Notes: generated from the sequence alone by a model not told the origin. 64,000 bases of DNA from Pseudosulfitobacter koreensis (GCF_024733015.1 NZ_JANKJG010000004.1:1-64000), one strand, 5' to 3'. Numbered from the stretch's first letter, positions 43,874 to 53,257 are shown. Translations and numbers: made by a program.

Positions 43874-45166
43874 TCAGGCTGTCGCCTTGGCCAGCGCCTG
43901 ATCCAGATCGGCGATCAGGTCATCGGCGTTTTCGGTGCCGATGGACACGCGCACGACCTCGGGGGCCGCACCCGCTGCGACTTGTTGCTCTTCGGTCAGT
44001 TGGCGGTGCGTGGTCGATGCCGAGTGGATGATCAGCGACCGCGTATCGCCCAGGTTGGCCACGTGGCTGAAGATTTCCAGCGCATTCACCAGCTTGATGC
44101 AGGCGTCATAGCCGCCCTTCACCGCAAAGGTGAACAATCCGCCGGCCCCGCGTGGGCAGATCTTTTCGACACGGGCGTTATACGGCGACGATTTCAGCCC
44201 CGCATAGGTGACGTAATCGACACGCGGATCGTTCTCCAGCCATTCGGCGATCTTCATCGCGTTCTCGACGTGGCGGTCCATGCGCAGCGACAGGGTTTCG
44301 GTGCCCATCAGCGTGTAATGCGCCGCCTGCGGGTTCATCGTCATGCCCAGATCGCGCAGACCGATGGCGATGCCGTGAAAGGTGAACGCCAGTGCGCCGA
44401 ATGTCTCGTGAAACTTCAGCCCGTGATAGGCAGGCTCGGGCGCGCTCAGCGACGGGAACTTGTCGGATGCGGACCAGTCGAACTTGCCGCTGTCCACGAT
44501 GCAGCCGCCGGTGACGGTGCCGTTGCCGGTCAGGTATTTGGTGGTCGAATGCACCACCAGTGTCGCGCCATGCTCAATGGGTCGGCACAGGTACGGCGTG
44601 GCCGAGGTGTTGTCGACGATCAGCGGCACGCCCGCCTCATTCGCGATGGCGCTGATCGCGTCCAGATCGGTGATATAGCCGCCGGGGTTGGCGATCGCCT
44701 CGCAGAAGACCGCGCGCGTCTGGTCGTCACAGGCTGCCTTGACCGCGTCCAGATCGTCGAAATCGACGAATTTGGCGTTCCAGCCAAAGCGTTTGATCGT
44801 GTGGGTGAACTGGGTGACCGTACCGCCATAAAGTCGCGTGGACACGACCACGTTGTTGCCCGGCATCATCAGCGGAAACAGCGCCATGATCTGCGCCGCG
44901 TGACCGGATGAGCAGCACACCGCCCCGACGCCGCCCTCAAGCGTCGCGATGCGTTCTTGCAGAACGGCGACGGTGGGGTTGGTCAGACGCGAATAGATGA
45001 ATCCGACCTCTTGAAGGTTGAACAGCGCCGCCGCGTGATCGGCATCGCGGAACACATAGGCGGTCGTCTGGTAGATCGGCGTCTGCCGCGCGCCCGTGGC
45101 GGGGTCAGGGCGTGCACCCGCGTGAATTTGCAACGTGTCAAAGCCGTAGGATGTTTCGTCTGTCAT
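43874..45166 (-). CDS. O-acetylhomoserine sulfhydrylase (PLP-dependent)
   Basis: A 430-residue Cys/Met-metabolism PLP enzyme. Features are a FIYSRLTNPT start of the fold, CCSSGHAAQIMALF, SATPYLCRPIEHGA, the PLP lysine in STTKYLTGNG, and the OAH-sulfhydrylase-type terminal GDTRSLIIHSASTTH. The last motif and length favour direct sulfhydrylation of O-acetylhomoserine over cystathionine formation. GGAGGAGA precedes ATG 45166. I see no SAM riboswitch in the 105-base leader. Confidence 0.9.
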   Translation of the reverse strand: MTDETSYGFDTLQIHAGARPDPATGARQTPIYQTTAYVFRDADHAAALFNLQEVGFIYSRLTNPTVAVLQERIATLEGGVGAVCCSSGHAAQIMALFPLMMPGNNVVVSTRLYGGTVTQFTHTIKRFGWNAKFVDFDDLDAVKAACDDQTRAVFCEAIANPGGYITDLDAISAIANEAGVPLIVDNTSATPYLCRPIEHGATLVVHSTTKYLTGNGTVTGGCIVDSGKFDWSASDKFPSLSAPEPAYHGLKFHETFGALAFTFHGIAIGLRDLGMTMNPQAAHYTLMGTETLSLRMDRHVENAMKIAEWLENDPRVDYVTYAGLKSSPYNARVEKICPRGAGGLFTFAVKGGYDACIKLVNALEIFSHVANLGDTRSLIIHSASTTHRQLTEEQQVAAGAAPEVVRVSIGTENADDLIADLDQALAKATA

Positions 45167-45271
45167 GGCTGTCTCCTCCGAGGTTTCTGCGCACATCGGT
45201 AAGGGATCGGGCGGGGCCGGGCAAGCGTGCGCGCGCATCCGCGCACATCTGAGCGATGGGAAAATCCCGGC

Positions 45272-46273
45272 TCAGCGCATCCAGAAGCCTTCGGATTTGA
45301 TCCGGTTGCGGATCGCCTGTTCGCGGCGGGGCAGGTTGTCCTGGTCAAAGAGCGCCCGCACCTTTTCGCCGCGCCCCTGATAGACCATGCGCTTGATCGG
45401 ATCGTAGCCCTTGAGCACCTTTTTCAGCTTGTTGGGGGTTGCGATCTCTTCCAGCGTTTCGATCACGCGGTCCGCCTCGCGCGCATAAAGCAGCGGAAGC
45501 ATCCGGTAGTGGCAGCTGACCGTGCCGTCCAGCAAACCCACAGGCAGCACGTCGCGTCCGCCGCCAAGGCTGTGGATCACCAGCGGCAGGGCGATCTGGT
45601 CCAGCCAGGGGGTCATTTCCTGGCAGCACAGTTCCACCGGGGTGTCGTCGCGGATCGCCAGAGCGTATTCGCGGAACCGGTCGCCAAAGACACGCGGGCA
45701 TTTGTAGAAGAAGTAACCGGCGTTGAAATAGAGGTAGCGGGCCCAGTATTCATCCGGCTCGGACAGATCCATGCTCGATGCGAAATCCAGACCGAACTTG
45801 TCATAGAGCGATTTCCAGATGCCCGCATAGCCGGGACCGTAAAGCTCTGGTTTGGGCCACGTGCCGGTGCGCCGAAGCGACGCCGAGGGGCGCTCGAAAT
45901 CAAAGGGCACAGATGCCAGATCGCCGGTGATCAGCGTATCGGTGTCGAAGAACACGAAAGGCTCGCCCTCGGGCAGGGCGGTCAGCATCTCGATCTTGTT
46001 GCCATAGGGATAATCCGCGCCAAAATGCGCGCTGTGAAACGGCACGATTTCTGCGCCCAGCTCTTCCAGCGCGCTGCGCACGTCCGGCTTAAGGCGTGGA
46101 TCGCTGGGCCAAAGCGGACCCGGCTGCGGCTCTGCCACCAGCAACCGGCCTTTGAAATCGGGCGAATGGTGCCGCAGCGAGGCCGCGAACAGCACCGCCT
46201 CATAGCCCAGACGCCCCGACTGGCCGACGACCACGACATTGTAAGCCGGTGTTCTAGCGGGTTTGCCTGCCAT
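45272..46273 (-). CDS. Glycosyltransferase-like protein (GT-A type)
   Basis: A 333-residue protein with the N-terminal strand YNVVVVGQSGRLGYEAVLFAA and a likely DXD metal motif in PFVFFDTDTLITGDL, as in GT-A nucleotide-sugar transferases. FNAGYFFYKCPRVFG and HSLGGGRDVLPVG follow as in sugar-transferring members that keep an acceptor loop. The donor and acceptor are unknown. I use the ATG at 46273; a TTG at 46315 is less likely. It stands between the sulfhydrylase and the ABC-like gene, all on the minus strand. Confidence 0.65.
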   Translation of the reverse strand: MAGKPARTPAYNVVVVGQSGRLGYEAVLFAASLRHHSPDFKGRLLVAEPQPGPLWPSDPRLKPDVRSALEELGAEIVPFHSAHFGADYPYGNKIEMLTALPEGEPFVFFDTDTLITGDLASVPFDFERPSASLRRTGTWPKPELYGPGYAGIWKSLYDKFGLDFASSMDLSEPDEYWARYLYFNAGYFFYKCPRVFGDRFREYALAIRDDTPVELCCQEMTPWLDQIALPLVIHSLGGGRDVLPVGLLDGTVSCHYRMLPLLYAREADRVIETLEEIATPNKLKKVLKGYDPIKRMVYQGRGEKVRALFDQDNLPRREQAIRNRIKSEGFWMR

Positions 46274-46376
46274 ACGCGTCACTGCCCCGATCCCTGAGAT
46301 ATTCTTTTGCCGCAACTATAGAACGGTTGGGCCAACGGCAAAAGCCGCGATTTTAATGAATGCTGCATGTGCAGCG

Positions 46377-49300
46377 TCAGGTGTTGACGTAGCCTGCAAC
46401 CACCTGCAACAGCTTGAACGCGGTGGTCGCGTCGTTCTCGACCACAGCCAGAAATTCCTCGACCCCGATGCGCAGGCAGACCAGATCGGTCCTGGCCTGC
46501 ATGTCCAGCGCGCGTGGCTCGTTGCGGATCAGGCCCAGCTCGCCCACCAGCGCGCCGGCACCCACGGTGGTGATCAACTGCGGTGCCTTGTCGACACGGG
46601 GCAGCCACAGATCCGCCTGACCCTCAAGGATCATATAGGCGCCGTCAGCAGGCGGATCGTTCTTGTGAAAGACGTATTCGCCCGCCGGGCAGCGATACCA
46701 GCGCGCGCCAAACGCAAGTAGCCGCAACTGTTTGCGCGACACGCCCGAAAACAGGTCGGTCGAGCCCAGCGCCTGCACCTTACGCGCCAGATCGGCACTG
46801 GTGGCACTGTCTTCCTTGGCCGCTTGGCGGTCCGCACCGCCGACGATGCGCCCGTCCAGCAGTTCCAGCTGCATGTCAAACGCGTCGGGGTTCTCGAAGC
46901 CTGAGGCGATGAAGATCAACGTGGTGTCGGGCAGCAGGTCGCGCAGGTTGGCGAACATCGCCTCCTGCGCGGCGGCATCGAAACTGGCCAGCGCCCCTTC
47001 GAGGATCAGCACATCGGGGCGTTTGATCGCGGCACGGCTGACCGCGGCAGGTTCGGCATAGAACGCGGGCAGGTTGGCACCGCCAAGCGCAATCGGCACA
47101 TCCAGGATCAGGCGCATGACCTCGCGGCCCATCCCGCTTTGCTGCATCACCTGCGCCACCTTGGCACGCACCTCATCGCCCTTCGACCCGGACCCATCGG
47201 GGATTTTCCCGAACAGGGCATTTTCCAGCACGGTCAGACCGGCCACGATCTTGCCCGCGCGAATGGGGGCAAAGGCCGCCCCCATGCTGGCCTGCAGCGC
47301 CTCGGCATGCAGCCCGCGCATCTCCAGCACACGCGCCTTGATCTCGTCGGGAAAGCCCGCGCCGATCTGGTCGGACGTGATCTGGAACGGCACCGTCAGC
47401 AACAATGCGGTGTCTTCGGGTGTCAATGTCGTGCCCTCGCGCTGACGCGACAGGATCGCGACGGCAGCCTCATAGGTTTCGGCCTCAAGCGTCAGCTTGC
47501 GAAACAGCGGGTGGTCGGTGCCGTCGATGCCAAAGATCTGGCGCAACAGGTCGATCACGTCGCGGGTCAGCGCTAGCAGATCGCGGTCCAGCCCCAGCTG
47601 CGTCAGCAACGCCAGAAATTCTTTCTGTCCAGCGATAAACTCCGGCGTCACCGGCTGACGTGCGGTTGCGAACAGCAAGTTTTCGGCCACCGGCAGGGCG
47701 GAATTATAGCGGTCCGCGTGAAAGATATCGGCGTGGCGGATCAGACCGGCCTCTTCAAGCGCCGCGGCCACGTCGGCGCGCAGATCGACCAGCCGCTGCG
47801 CCAGTTCGGGTTGGCCGGTTGCGTCGATGCGTTGTTCGGTGGCGCGCCTGAACAGCGCGTCGCTGCTGCCCATGCCGTCGACCAGCGCCAGCCACCAGTC
47901 CAGCAGCGCATCGTCGTCCTGGGTGCCCGCGCGCGCCAGATCCATCCATGGCGCGTCCAGCATATCGGCACTGTTGCCCGCGCGCAGTGCTTCGGCGGCG
48001 AACTCCGCATCGCTTCCATCGCCGTGCGGCTGGTGCTTCAGCGCCATCATGATGTTGTCGCCAAAGGTGCCCTGAAACATCACCGGACGCGACGTGGCAT
48101 GACCGATGCGCGCGGCGATCACGCCCTGATGCAGATCGTTCAGCGCATGGTCGCCAAAACGAACACGCCCGCTGGTCGGCATCGTCTCGCGGGTCAGCAC
48201 CTGCGCCAGCGCGCGGCGGTCCTCGTCGCTGGGGGCGATGAAGGCGATGGTGCGCCCGGCGGGCAGAGTGGCGGTGACGTCCTCCAGCACAGCATTGCCG
48301 TCGGCATCGCGCACCGTCACCCCGTCCAGCACCACATCGCCGTTCAGATGCGGCAGCGCGCCGGGCTGGCCATAGAACTTATCCTCGTCGATCATGCCTG
48401 TGGGCGCGAACCGCTCTGCGATGGTTTCCCAGCGCAGCTGCATGTCCTGCGACTGGTTGTAATAGAGCAGCAGCTCCTTCCACGGGCTCGACAGATCCTT
48501 GTAGGCGGCAAGGGCTGCGACCAGCGCGCCCAGACTGACCTGACCCTGAATGACCAGATAGCCGCCGATCAGGAAAAAGAAGAACGGCGTCAGCTGGGTG
48601 ATGAAGTTGTTGAGAAACTTCATGAAGAATTTCTTTTGGTAGATGTCGAAGCGGATCTCGTAGAGCCGCCCCAGCCGGTCGGTGATCATCGCCATCCGAA
48701 ACCGCCAGCCGCCGTTGACGCGCAAGGTGGCAGCGCCCGAAGCACTCTCGCCGATCTCGGCGGCCAGCGCGCGCACCTGCACCACACGTTTCTTGTTCAG
48801 CAGGTTGATCTGCCTTTGCAGCTTGGGGATCAGCCAGGCCTGCAGCGGTATCAGCGCGCAGGCCGCAAGGCCAAAGGTGACGGACTGGGCGAACAGAAAC
48901 CCCAGGATCGTCAGCATCTGCCCCGCCTGCAACACCGGCTGCGCCAGCGCGTCGCCCATCAGCCCGCCCATCGGCTCGCTTTCGGATGTGACCATGCTGA
49001 CCAGTTCGCCCTGCGACGTCCGCTCGAAGTAAGGCTGCGGAAACCGCAGGATGCGGGCGATCAACCCATAGCGGTAGCGCCGCAGCAACCGCTCGGCCAG
49101 AACGCCCTTCATCGTGTTGATGCGCATTTTCAGCAGCCCGTGCAGGATCACGGCCACCAGGAACATCGCACATAAAATCAGCAGGAAATGGATCTGCGAA
49201 AACGTCGCACCGTAAAATTCGACCCTGTCCGAAGGGGCGGCAATCGCGTCGTTGATGATCCGCTTGGGCAGTTCCAGCGTGAGGTACAGCATCGGGAACA

Positions 49301-49391
49301 GGGTCAGCGTGACCAGCAACAGGATGAATTGATCGCGTTTGGAATGCTTGAAAATAAAGCTGAAGATGCTGCGTTCTATCGTGCTGTCCAA
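46377..49391 (-). CDS. Degenerate ABC-transporter-like protein with C-terminal cyclic-nucleotide-binding domain
   Basis: A 1004-residue membrane protein. Residues 20-320 are an ABC exporter transmembrane domain with six helices. The ATPase that follows has lost its core: the Walker A position reads AFIAPSDEDRRALAQ with no GxxGxGK(S/T); the Q-loop region survives (RPVMFQGTFGDNIMMAL); about 300 extra residues then intervene; the signature region reads GGANLPAFYAEPAAVSRAA and Walker B LILEGALASFD lacks the catalytic Glu. Residues 875-1004 are a cNMP-binding domain with phosphate cassette GELGLIRNEPRALD. It is probably non-hydrolysing and regulatory. The only start is TTG at 49391; no ribosome binding site is seen. 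Confidence 0.75.
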   Translation of the reverse strand: MDSTIERSIFSFIFKHSKRDQFILLLVTLTLFPMLYLTLELPKRIINDAIAAPSDRVEFYGATFSQIHFLLILCAMFLVAVILHGLLKMRINTMKGVLAERLLRRYRYGLIARILRFPQPYFERTSQGELVSMVTSESEPMGGLMGDALAQPVLQAGQMLTILGFLFAQSVTFGLAACALIPLQAWLIPKLQRQINLLNKKRVVQVRALAAEIGESASGAATLRVNGGWRFRMAMITDRLGRLYEIRFDIYQKKFFMKFLNNFITQLTPFFFFLIGGYLVIQGQVSLGALVAALAAYKDLSSPWKELLLYYNQSQDMQLRWETIAERFAPTGMIDEDKFYGQPGALPHLNGDVVLDGVTVRDADGNAVLEDVTATLPAGRTIAFIAPSDEDRRALAQVLTRETMPTSGRVRFGDHALNDLHQGVIAARIGHATSRPVMFQGTFGDNIMMALKHQPHGDGSDAEFAAEALRAGNSADMLDAPWMDLARAGTQDDDALLDWWLALVDGMGSSDALFRRATEQRIDATGQPELAQRLVDLRADVAAALEEAGLIRHADIFHADRYNSALPVAENLLFATARQPVTPEFIAGQKEFLALLTQLGLDRDLLALTRDVIDLLRQIFGIDGTDHPLFRKLTLEAETYEAAVAILSRQREGTTLTPEDTALLLTVPFQITSDQIGAGFPDEIKARVLEMRGLHAEALQASMGAAFAPIRAGKIVAGLTVLENALFGKIPDGSGSKGDEVRAKVAQVMQQSGMGREVMRLILDVPIALGGANLPAFYAEPAAVSRAAIKRPDVLILEGALASFDAAAQEAMFANLRDLLPDTTLIFIASGFENPDAFDMQLELLDGRIVGGADRQAAKEDSATSADLARKVQALGSTDLFSGVSRKQLRLLAFGARWYRCPAGEYVFHKNDPPADGAYMILEGQADLWLPRVDKAPQLITTVGAGALVGELGLIRNEPRALDMQARTDLVCLRIGVEEFLAVVENDATTAFKLLQVVAGYVNT

Positions 49392-49582
49392 ACATGGTCA
49401 TGGGGCAGGGGCACCAGCGTGTTGCCTGCGCGATCAATCGCGGTAACCTAGCAAGCCACGCGCGCGTCGGGCAATGGGTATTCCGTAGCGGGGGCCAAGC
49501 CTGTGACCCTCTTGCGCGGGAATGATGGACGAAGTGGAAACAACGCTCTAGGCTCTTGGCAACCTCAGGAGAAGACGGCCCT

Positions 49583-49969
49583 TTGACCGCCACCACAACA
49601 TCCTTGCTGATCCTGCTTTTTCTGCTTCAGATCAAGCACATGTTTGCCGATTTCTTCTGGCAGACGCCCCGGATGCTGGCCGATCGCGGCCGCTATCTGC
49701 ACATGGGGCGCGCGCAGCACGCAGGCCTTCATGCCCTGAGCTCGGCGCTGGCGCTGCTGGTCGTCGGGGTATCGGTGCCGGTGCTGGTGGCAATCGTGCT
49801 GGCCGAGTGGGTCGCGCACTATCACATCGACTGGGCCAAGGGGCACTGGTCCGACCGCTCCGGCCACACCCCCGCAGAGGGCGCGTACTGGCGCGCGGTC
49901 GGCGTTGATCAGGCGCTGCACCAGCTGACCTATCTTGCGATGGTCTGGGCCTGGGTCGCCTACGCCTGA
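49583..49969 (+). CDS. DUF3307 membrane protein
   Basis: A 128-residue membrane protein with three to four helices. KHMFADFFWQTPRMLADRG and HYHIDWAKGHW are the hallmarks of DUF3307, of unknown function. The ATG-less 5' end favours TTG 49583, 11 bases after AGGAG; an upstream TTG at 49556 is less likely. It is divergent from the ABC-like gene and ends before tRNA-Tyr. Confidence 0.82.
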   Translation: MTATTTSLLILLFLLQIKHMFADFFWQTPRMLADRGRYLHMGRAQHAGLHALSSALALLVVGVSVPVLVAIVLAEWVAHYHIDWAKGHWSDRSGHTPAEGAYWRAVGVDQALHQLTYLAMVWAWVAYA

Positions 49970-50015
49970 CCGCCGCGCGTGGCGGGCGGTTTGTCGCGTC
50001 ACATGAGAAGGAAAG

Positions 50016-50099
50016 TGGTGGGCGACCCTGGAATCGAACCAGGCGTGCGTCTCCGCGAGGGAGTTACAGTCCCCTGCCACACCTTGCGGCCTGTCGCCC
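50016..50099 (-). tRNA. tRNA-Tyr (anticodon GUA)
   Basis: An 84-nt class II tRNA with encoded CCA (50016-50018). The acceptor stem is GGGCGAC/GTCGCCC with discriminator A73. The anticodon stem GGGGA/TCCCT closes loop CTGTAAC. A long variable arm (CGCGGAGACG region) follows and the T loop is TTCGATT. Confidence 0.95.
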
Positions 50100-50249
50100 A
50101 CTTGGCCCATGCGCATTGCGCTGGGCGTGGGGGCGTGATTACAAGCGGTCCCAAAGGGCGTCAAGGCAGAATTTGGCCTTTTGCTCAGGTTCAGGCCCGG
50201 GCGCGGACATTGTCTGTGTCCGAAGGCCATCTGCATATGAGGTTCGGCG

Positions 50250-51035
50250 ATGAATAAAGTGAAAAAACCCAAGTGGGTCGTGGCCAAGGAGCAAGCCAAG
50301 AAGGTCGAGGCGGCCACCACCGTCTGGCTGTTCGGCCTGCATGCGGTGCGCGATGCGCTGATGAACCCCAAGCGTGAAAAACTGCGGCTGATCGTGACGC
50401 TGAACGCCCACAACAAGCTGGCCGAGGCGATTGCCGAGGCGGGGATCGAGCCCGAAGTGGTCGATCCCCGCAGCTTCAAGGCGCCGCTTGATCCGGGATC
50501 TGTGCATCAGGGCGCCGCGATGGAGGTCAAGCCGCTGGAATGGGGCAGGCTGGCCGACGTCGCCATCGGGGCCGAGGTGCCGCGGCTGATTCTTCTGGAC
50601 CGCGTGACCGACCCGCACAACGTGGGCGCGATCCTGCGCTCTGCCGAGGTGCTGGGCGCATCCGCCGTGATCGGCACGCGTCATCATTCCGCCCCTGAAA
50701 CCGGCGCGCTGGCCAAGACCGCCAGCGGCGCGCTGGAGCGCCAGCCCTATCTGCGGGTGCGCAACCTGGCCGATGCGATCACCGAACTGCAGGGCATGGG
50801 CTATCTGGTGCTGGGGCTCGATGGCGATGCCGAGCAGACCATCGAAGCCGCCGTTGCGGGGCGCACCCGCGAACCCGTGGCGCTGGTGTTGGGGGCCGAG
50901 GGCCCCGGACTGCGCGAAAAGACCAAGGAGACCTGCGACGCGCTGGTACGAATTGACGCAAGCGGCGGCTTTGGCTCGCTCAACGTCTCGAATGCCGCTG
51001 CACTGGCCTTATATGCAAGCAGGGCACGCAGTTAG
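50250..51035 (+). CDS. rlmB: 23S rRNA (guanosine-2'-O)-methyltransferase RlmB (SpoU/TrmH family)
   Basis: Methylates the 2'-O of G2251 in 23S rRNA. The 261-residue protein has an N-terminal substrate-binding domain (WLFGLHAVRDALMNP) and the SPOUT catalytic domain: LLDRVTDPHNVGAILRSAEVLGA, LVLGAEGPGLREKT and SGGFGSLNVSNAAALALY, the last forming the knot that binds AdoMet. GAGG precedes the ATG. Fifteen bases later the small zinc-ribbon gene begins. Confidence 0.93.
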   Translation: MNKVKKPKWVVAKEQAKKVEAATTVWLFGLHAVRDALMNPKREKLRLIVTLNAHNKLAEAIAEAGIEPEVVDPRSFKAPLDPGSVHQGAAMEVKPLEWGRLADVAIGAEVPRLILLDRVTDPHNVGAILRSAEVLGASAVIGTRHHSAPETGALAKTASGALERQPYLRVRNLADAITELQGMGYLVLGLDGDAEQTIEAAVAGRTREPVALVLGAEGPGLREKTKETCDALVRIDASGGFGSLNVSNAAALALYASRARS

Positions 51036-51049
51036 GGCAGGGGTGCTTC

Positions 51050-51346
51050 ATGGGATATCCGACCAAGATCGCGACCTGTTGCTATTGCGGGACGCGGGCC
51101 GCGCTGGTCCTGGACCGGTCGCGGCACGAGTTGACCTGTGGGCAATGCGGCGCGCCGCTGCACGATCTCAAGATGCTGCGCACGGATCATCACGCACCCG
51201 CAAGCGCCCCTGTAAGGCCGGGTGCGGCTGTCGCCCAGAAGGTTGCGCGTCCGCAAAAGACCCGTAAACCCACGCGCAAAAAGTCGTTCCGGTTCAAGAA
51301 GCTGGTCGAGGAGGTGTTCGATCTGGTCGAGGACATCTTCGACTAG
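51050..51346 (+). CDS. Small zinc-ribbon protein, unknown function
   Basis: A 98-residue protein with two CxxC pairs (CCYCGTRAA, TCGQCGAPL) forming a likely zinc ribbon, then a basic, disordered linker (RPQKTRKPTRKKSFRFKK) and an acidic helical end (LVEEVFDLVEDIFD). It could bind nucleic acid. No named family comes to mind. It is probably cotranscribed with rlmB. Confidence 0.75.
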   Translation: MGYPTKIATCCYCGTRAALVLDRSRHELTCGQCGAPLHDLKMLRTDHHAPASAPVRPGAAVAQKVARPQKTRKPTRKKSFRFKKLVEEVFDLVEDIFD

Positions 51347-51509
51347 ACCGCGCGTGCTTGATTTTAGGCTAATACCAGCCAGATTTTCAGCTTTCGTTCA
51401 CACATTTGCGAGAGGGTCTTCATAACCCGAAAGATGATATTATCTGAAGGTCACAGGCAGCAGGTCTGGAACTCCTGATGCCCAAGCACTGTCCCTCGTT
51501 CCATACCTT

Positions 51510-51547
51510 GCGCCCCGGACCCGATGGTCCTGGGGCGCTTTTTTTAT
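51510..51547 (+). terminator. Strong rho-independent terminator
   Basis: GCGCCCCGGACC/GGTCC-T-GGGGCGC with loop CGAT and a run of seven T. It lies 163 bases after the zinc-ribbon gene, farther than usual, so it may end an independent short transcript. Confidence 0.9.
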
Positions 51548-51590
51548 GCCGCGAACGGGTGTAGGACAGGGGAACAAACGGGGAGCGGGC

Positions 51591-52058
51591 ATGCACTATT
51601 CTGACGAACTGCTGAAAGATGTACTCAAGCGCACCGAGGTGATCGCCGTGGTGGGCGTGTCGACCAACCCGGTGCGGCCCAGCCATTATGTCGCGCGTTA
51701 CCTGTCGCTGCGCGGCTACCGCGTGATCGGGGTGAACCCCGGTGCCGAGGGTCAGATGCTGTTCGGGCAGCGCATCGTGGCAAATCTGTCGGATATCGAC
51801 GCACCGGTGGACATGGTCGACATCTTCCGCAAACCCGAAGCCGTGCCCGCCATCGTCGACGAGGCGCTGGAGGTTTTTACAGACCTGCGCACGGTGTGGA
51901 TGCAGATCGGGGTCCAGCACGCTGAGGCCGCCGCCAAGGCCGAAGCGCGGGGGATCACGGTGATCCAGAATCGCTGCCCCAAGATCGAATACCAGCGGCT
52001 GTTCGGCGAGTTGCGGATGGGTGGGTTCGCCACCGGGATCATCAGCTCGAAGCTGTGA
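51591..52058 (+). CDS. CoA-binding-domain protein (YccU-like)
   Basis: A 155-residue protein that is just a Rossmann CoA-binding domain: VIAVVGVSTNPVRPSHYVARYL, GYRVIGVNPGAEGQ, VDMVDIFRKPEAVPAIVDEAL, and ITVIQNRCPKIEY. Such proteins bind CoA or acyl-CoA; the role is not established. GGGAG precedes ATG 51591. It is convergent with hisE, with repeat copy D between. Confidence 0.9.
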   Translation: MHYSDELLKDVLKRTEVIAVVGVSTNPVRPSHYVARYLSLRGYRVIGVNPGAEGQMLFGQRIVANLSDIDAPVDMVDIFRKPEAVPAIVDEALEVFTDLRTVWMQIGVQHAEAAAKAEARGITVIQNRCPKIEYQRLFGELRMGGFATGIISSKL

Positions 52059-52070
52059 TGGGGTGGTTTT

Positions 52071-52126
52071 GGGGCTCTGCCCCGTCGCTGGCGCGACTCC
52101 CCGGGATATTTTTAGCCAAAAGAAAG
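52071..52126 (+). repeat. Intergenic repeat, copy D
   Basis: A GGGGC-TCT-GCCCC hairpin (52071-52083) is followed by CCCCGGGATATTTTTAGCC and AAAAGAAAG. The tail matches copy C at all but a few positions. It lies between two convergent genes and may terminate both. Confidence 0.72.
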
Positions 52127-52128
52127 CG

Positions 52129-52434
52129 TCAGCGGGCGGCTTTTTCCGCGATGCCTGATTGTGACTGGCGTCGGGCGAGTTCGGCCAGCACGTCGTCGAG
52201 CGGCACGTCCCGGGCGGCAAGCATGACCATGAGGTGATAGAGCACGTCTGCGGCCTCGGAGGTGAGGGCCGCCTTGTCATCGCGCACGGCCTCGATGATG
52301 GCCTCTATGGCCTCTTCACCAAACTTTTCGGCGCATTTTTCGGGGCCCTTGGCGAAAAGCTGCGCGGTCCAGCTGCTGTCGGGGTCGGCGGATTTGCGGG
52401 ACAGAATCGTCGCGTAAAGGTCGTTCAGGGTCAT
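52129..52434 (-). CDS. hisE: Phosphoribosyl-ATP pyrophosphatase
   Basis: Second step of histidine synthesis, hydrolysing phosphoribosyl-ATP to phosphoribosyl-AMP. The 101-residue protein has the MazG-like motif [13 protein letters not shown] and [14 protein letters not shown] with the metal-binding acidic residues. Its ATG overlaps the hisF stop as ATGA, so it is coupled as the last gene of hisAFE. Confidence 0.95.
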   Translation of the reverse strand: MTLNDLYATILSRKSADPDSSWTAQLFAKGPEKCAEKFGEEAIEAIIEAVRDDKAALTSEAADVLYHLMVMLAARDVPLDDVLAELARRQSQSGIAEKAAR

Positions 52435-53192
52435 GCCAGCCTCATGTTCAGACCTGCGGCGGCCATATGCGCCTTGGCTTCGGCGATGGTGTAGGTGCCA
52501 AAGTGGAAGATCGACGCGGCCAGCACCGCCGAAGCATGGCCTTCGCGCACGCCGTCGACCAGGTGATCGAGAGTGCCGACGCCGCCCGAGGCGATGACGG
52601 GTACGGAAACGGCATCGGCGATGGCGCGGGTCAGCGGCAGGTTGAAGCCCTGCTTGGTGCCGTCGCGGTCCATCGAGGTCAGCAGGATCTCGCCTGCGCC
52701 CTTGGCGGCTGCCGTCATCGCGAATTCCACCGCGTCGATGCCAGTGGGCTTGCGCCCGCCGTGGGTGAAGATTTCCCAGCGGCCCGTTTCAACGGTTTTG
52801 GCGTCGATGGCGCAGACGATGCACTGGCTGCCGAACCGGTCGGCGGCGCGGGCCAGCACCTCGGGGTCGGCGACGGCAGCGGAGTTGAAGCTGACCTTGT
52901 CCGCGCCCGCCAGCAGCAGATCGCGCACGTCTTCCGAAGTGCGCACGCCGCCGCCCACGGTCAGCGGGATATAGCAGGCCTCGGCGGTGCGGCGGACCAC
53001 GTCGAACATGGTGCCGCGATTCTCGTGGGTGGCGTGGATGTCGAGAAAGCACAGCTCGTCCGCACCGGCGGCGTCATAGGCGCGCGCGGCATCGACAGGG
53101 TCGCCTGCGTCCACCAGATCGACGAAATTCACGCCCTTGACCACGCGGCCATCGGCGACATCAAGGCAGGGGATAATGCGGGTTTTCAGCAT
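52431..53192 (-). CDS. hisF: Imidazole glycerol phosphate synthase cyclase subunit
   Basis: The (beta/alpha)8 cyclase that with HisH converts PRFAR to IGP and AICAR. The 253-residue protein has [18 protein letters not shown] with the N-terminal catalytic Asp, [23 protein letters not shown] with the second catalytic Asp, and [12 protein letters not shown]. It pairs with the hisH product encoded at 55229-55867, on the same strand but not adjacent. Confidence 0.96.
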   Translation of the reverse strand: MLKTRIIPCLDVADGRVVKGVNFVDLVDAGDPVDAARAYDAAGADELCFLDIHATHENRGTMFDVVRRTAEACYIPLTVGGGVRTSEDVRDLLLAGADKVSFNSAAVADPEVLARAADRFGSQCIVCAIDAKTVETGRWEIFTHGGRKPTGIDAVEFAMTAAAKGAGEILLTSMDRDGTKQGFNLPLTRAIADAVSVPVIASGGVGTLDHLVDGVREGHASAVLAASIFHFGTYTIAEAKAHMAAAGLNMRLA

Positions 53193-53257
53193 GGGTTTGC
53201 TATAGGCGGGCGCGGGGCGTGGGGCAAGCCCGCAGAGGCCTGCACAGGGTCCAGAGC

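Noticed and set aside
45167-45271. SAM riboswitch in front of the O-acetylhomoserine sulfhydrylase gene
   Set aside because: The 105-base leader lacks a recognisable SAM-II pseudoknot pattern; a covariance search could overturn this.
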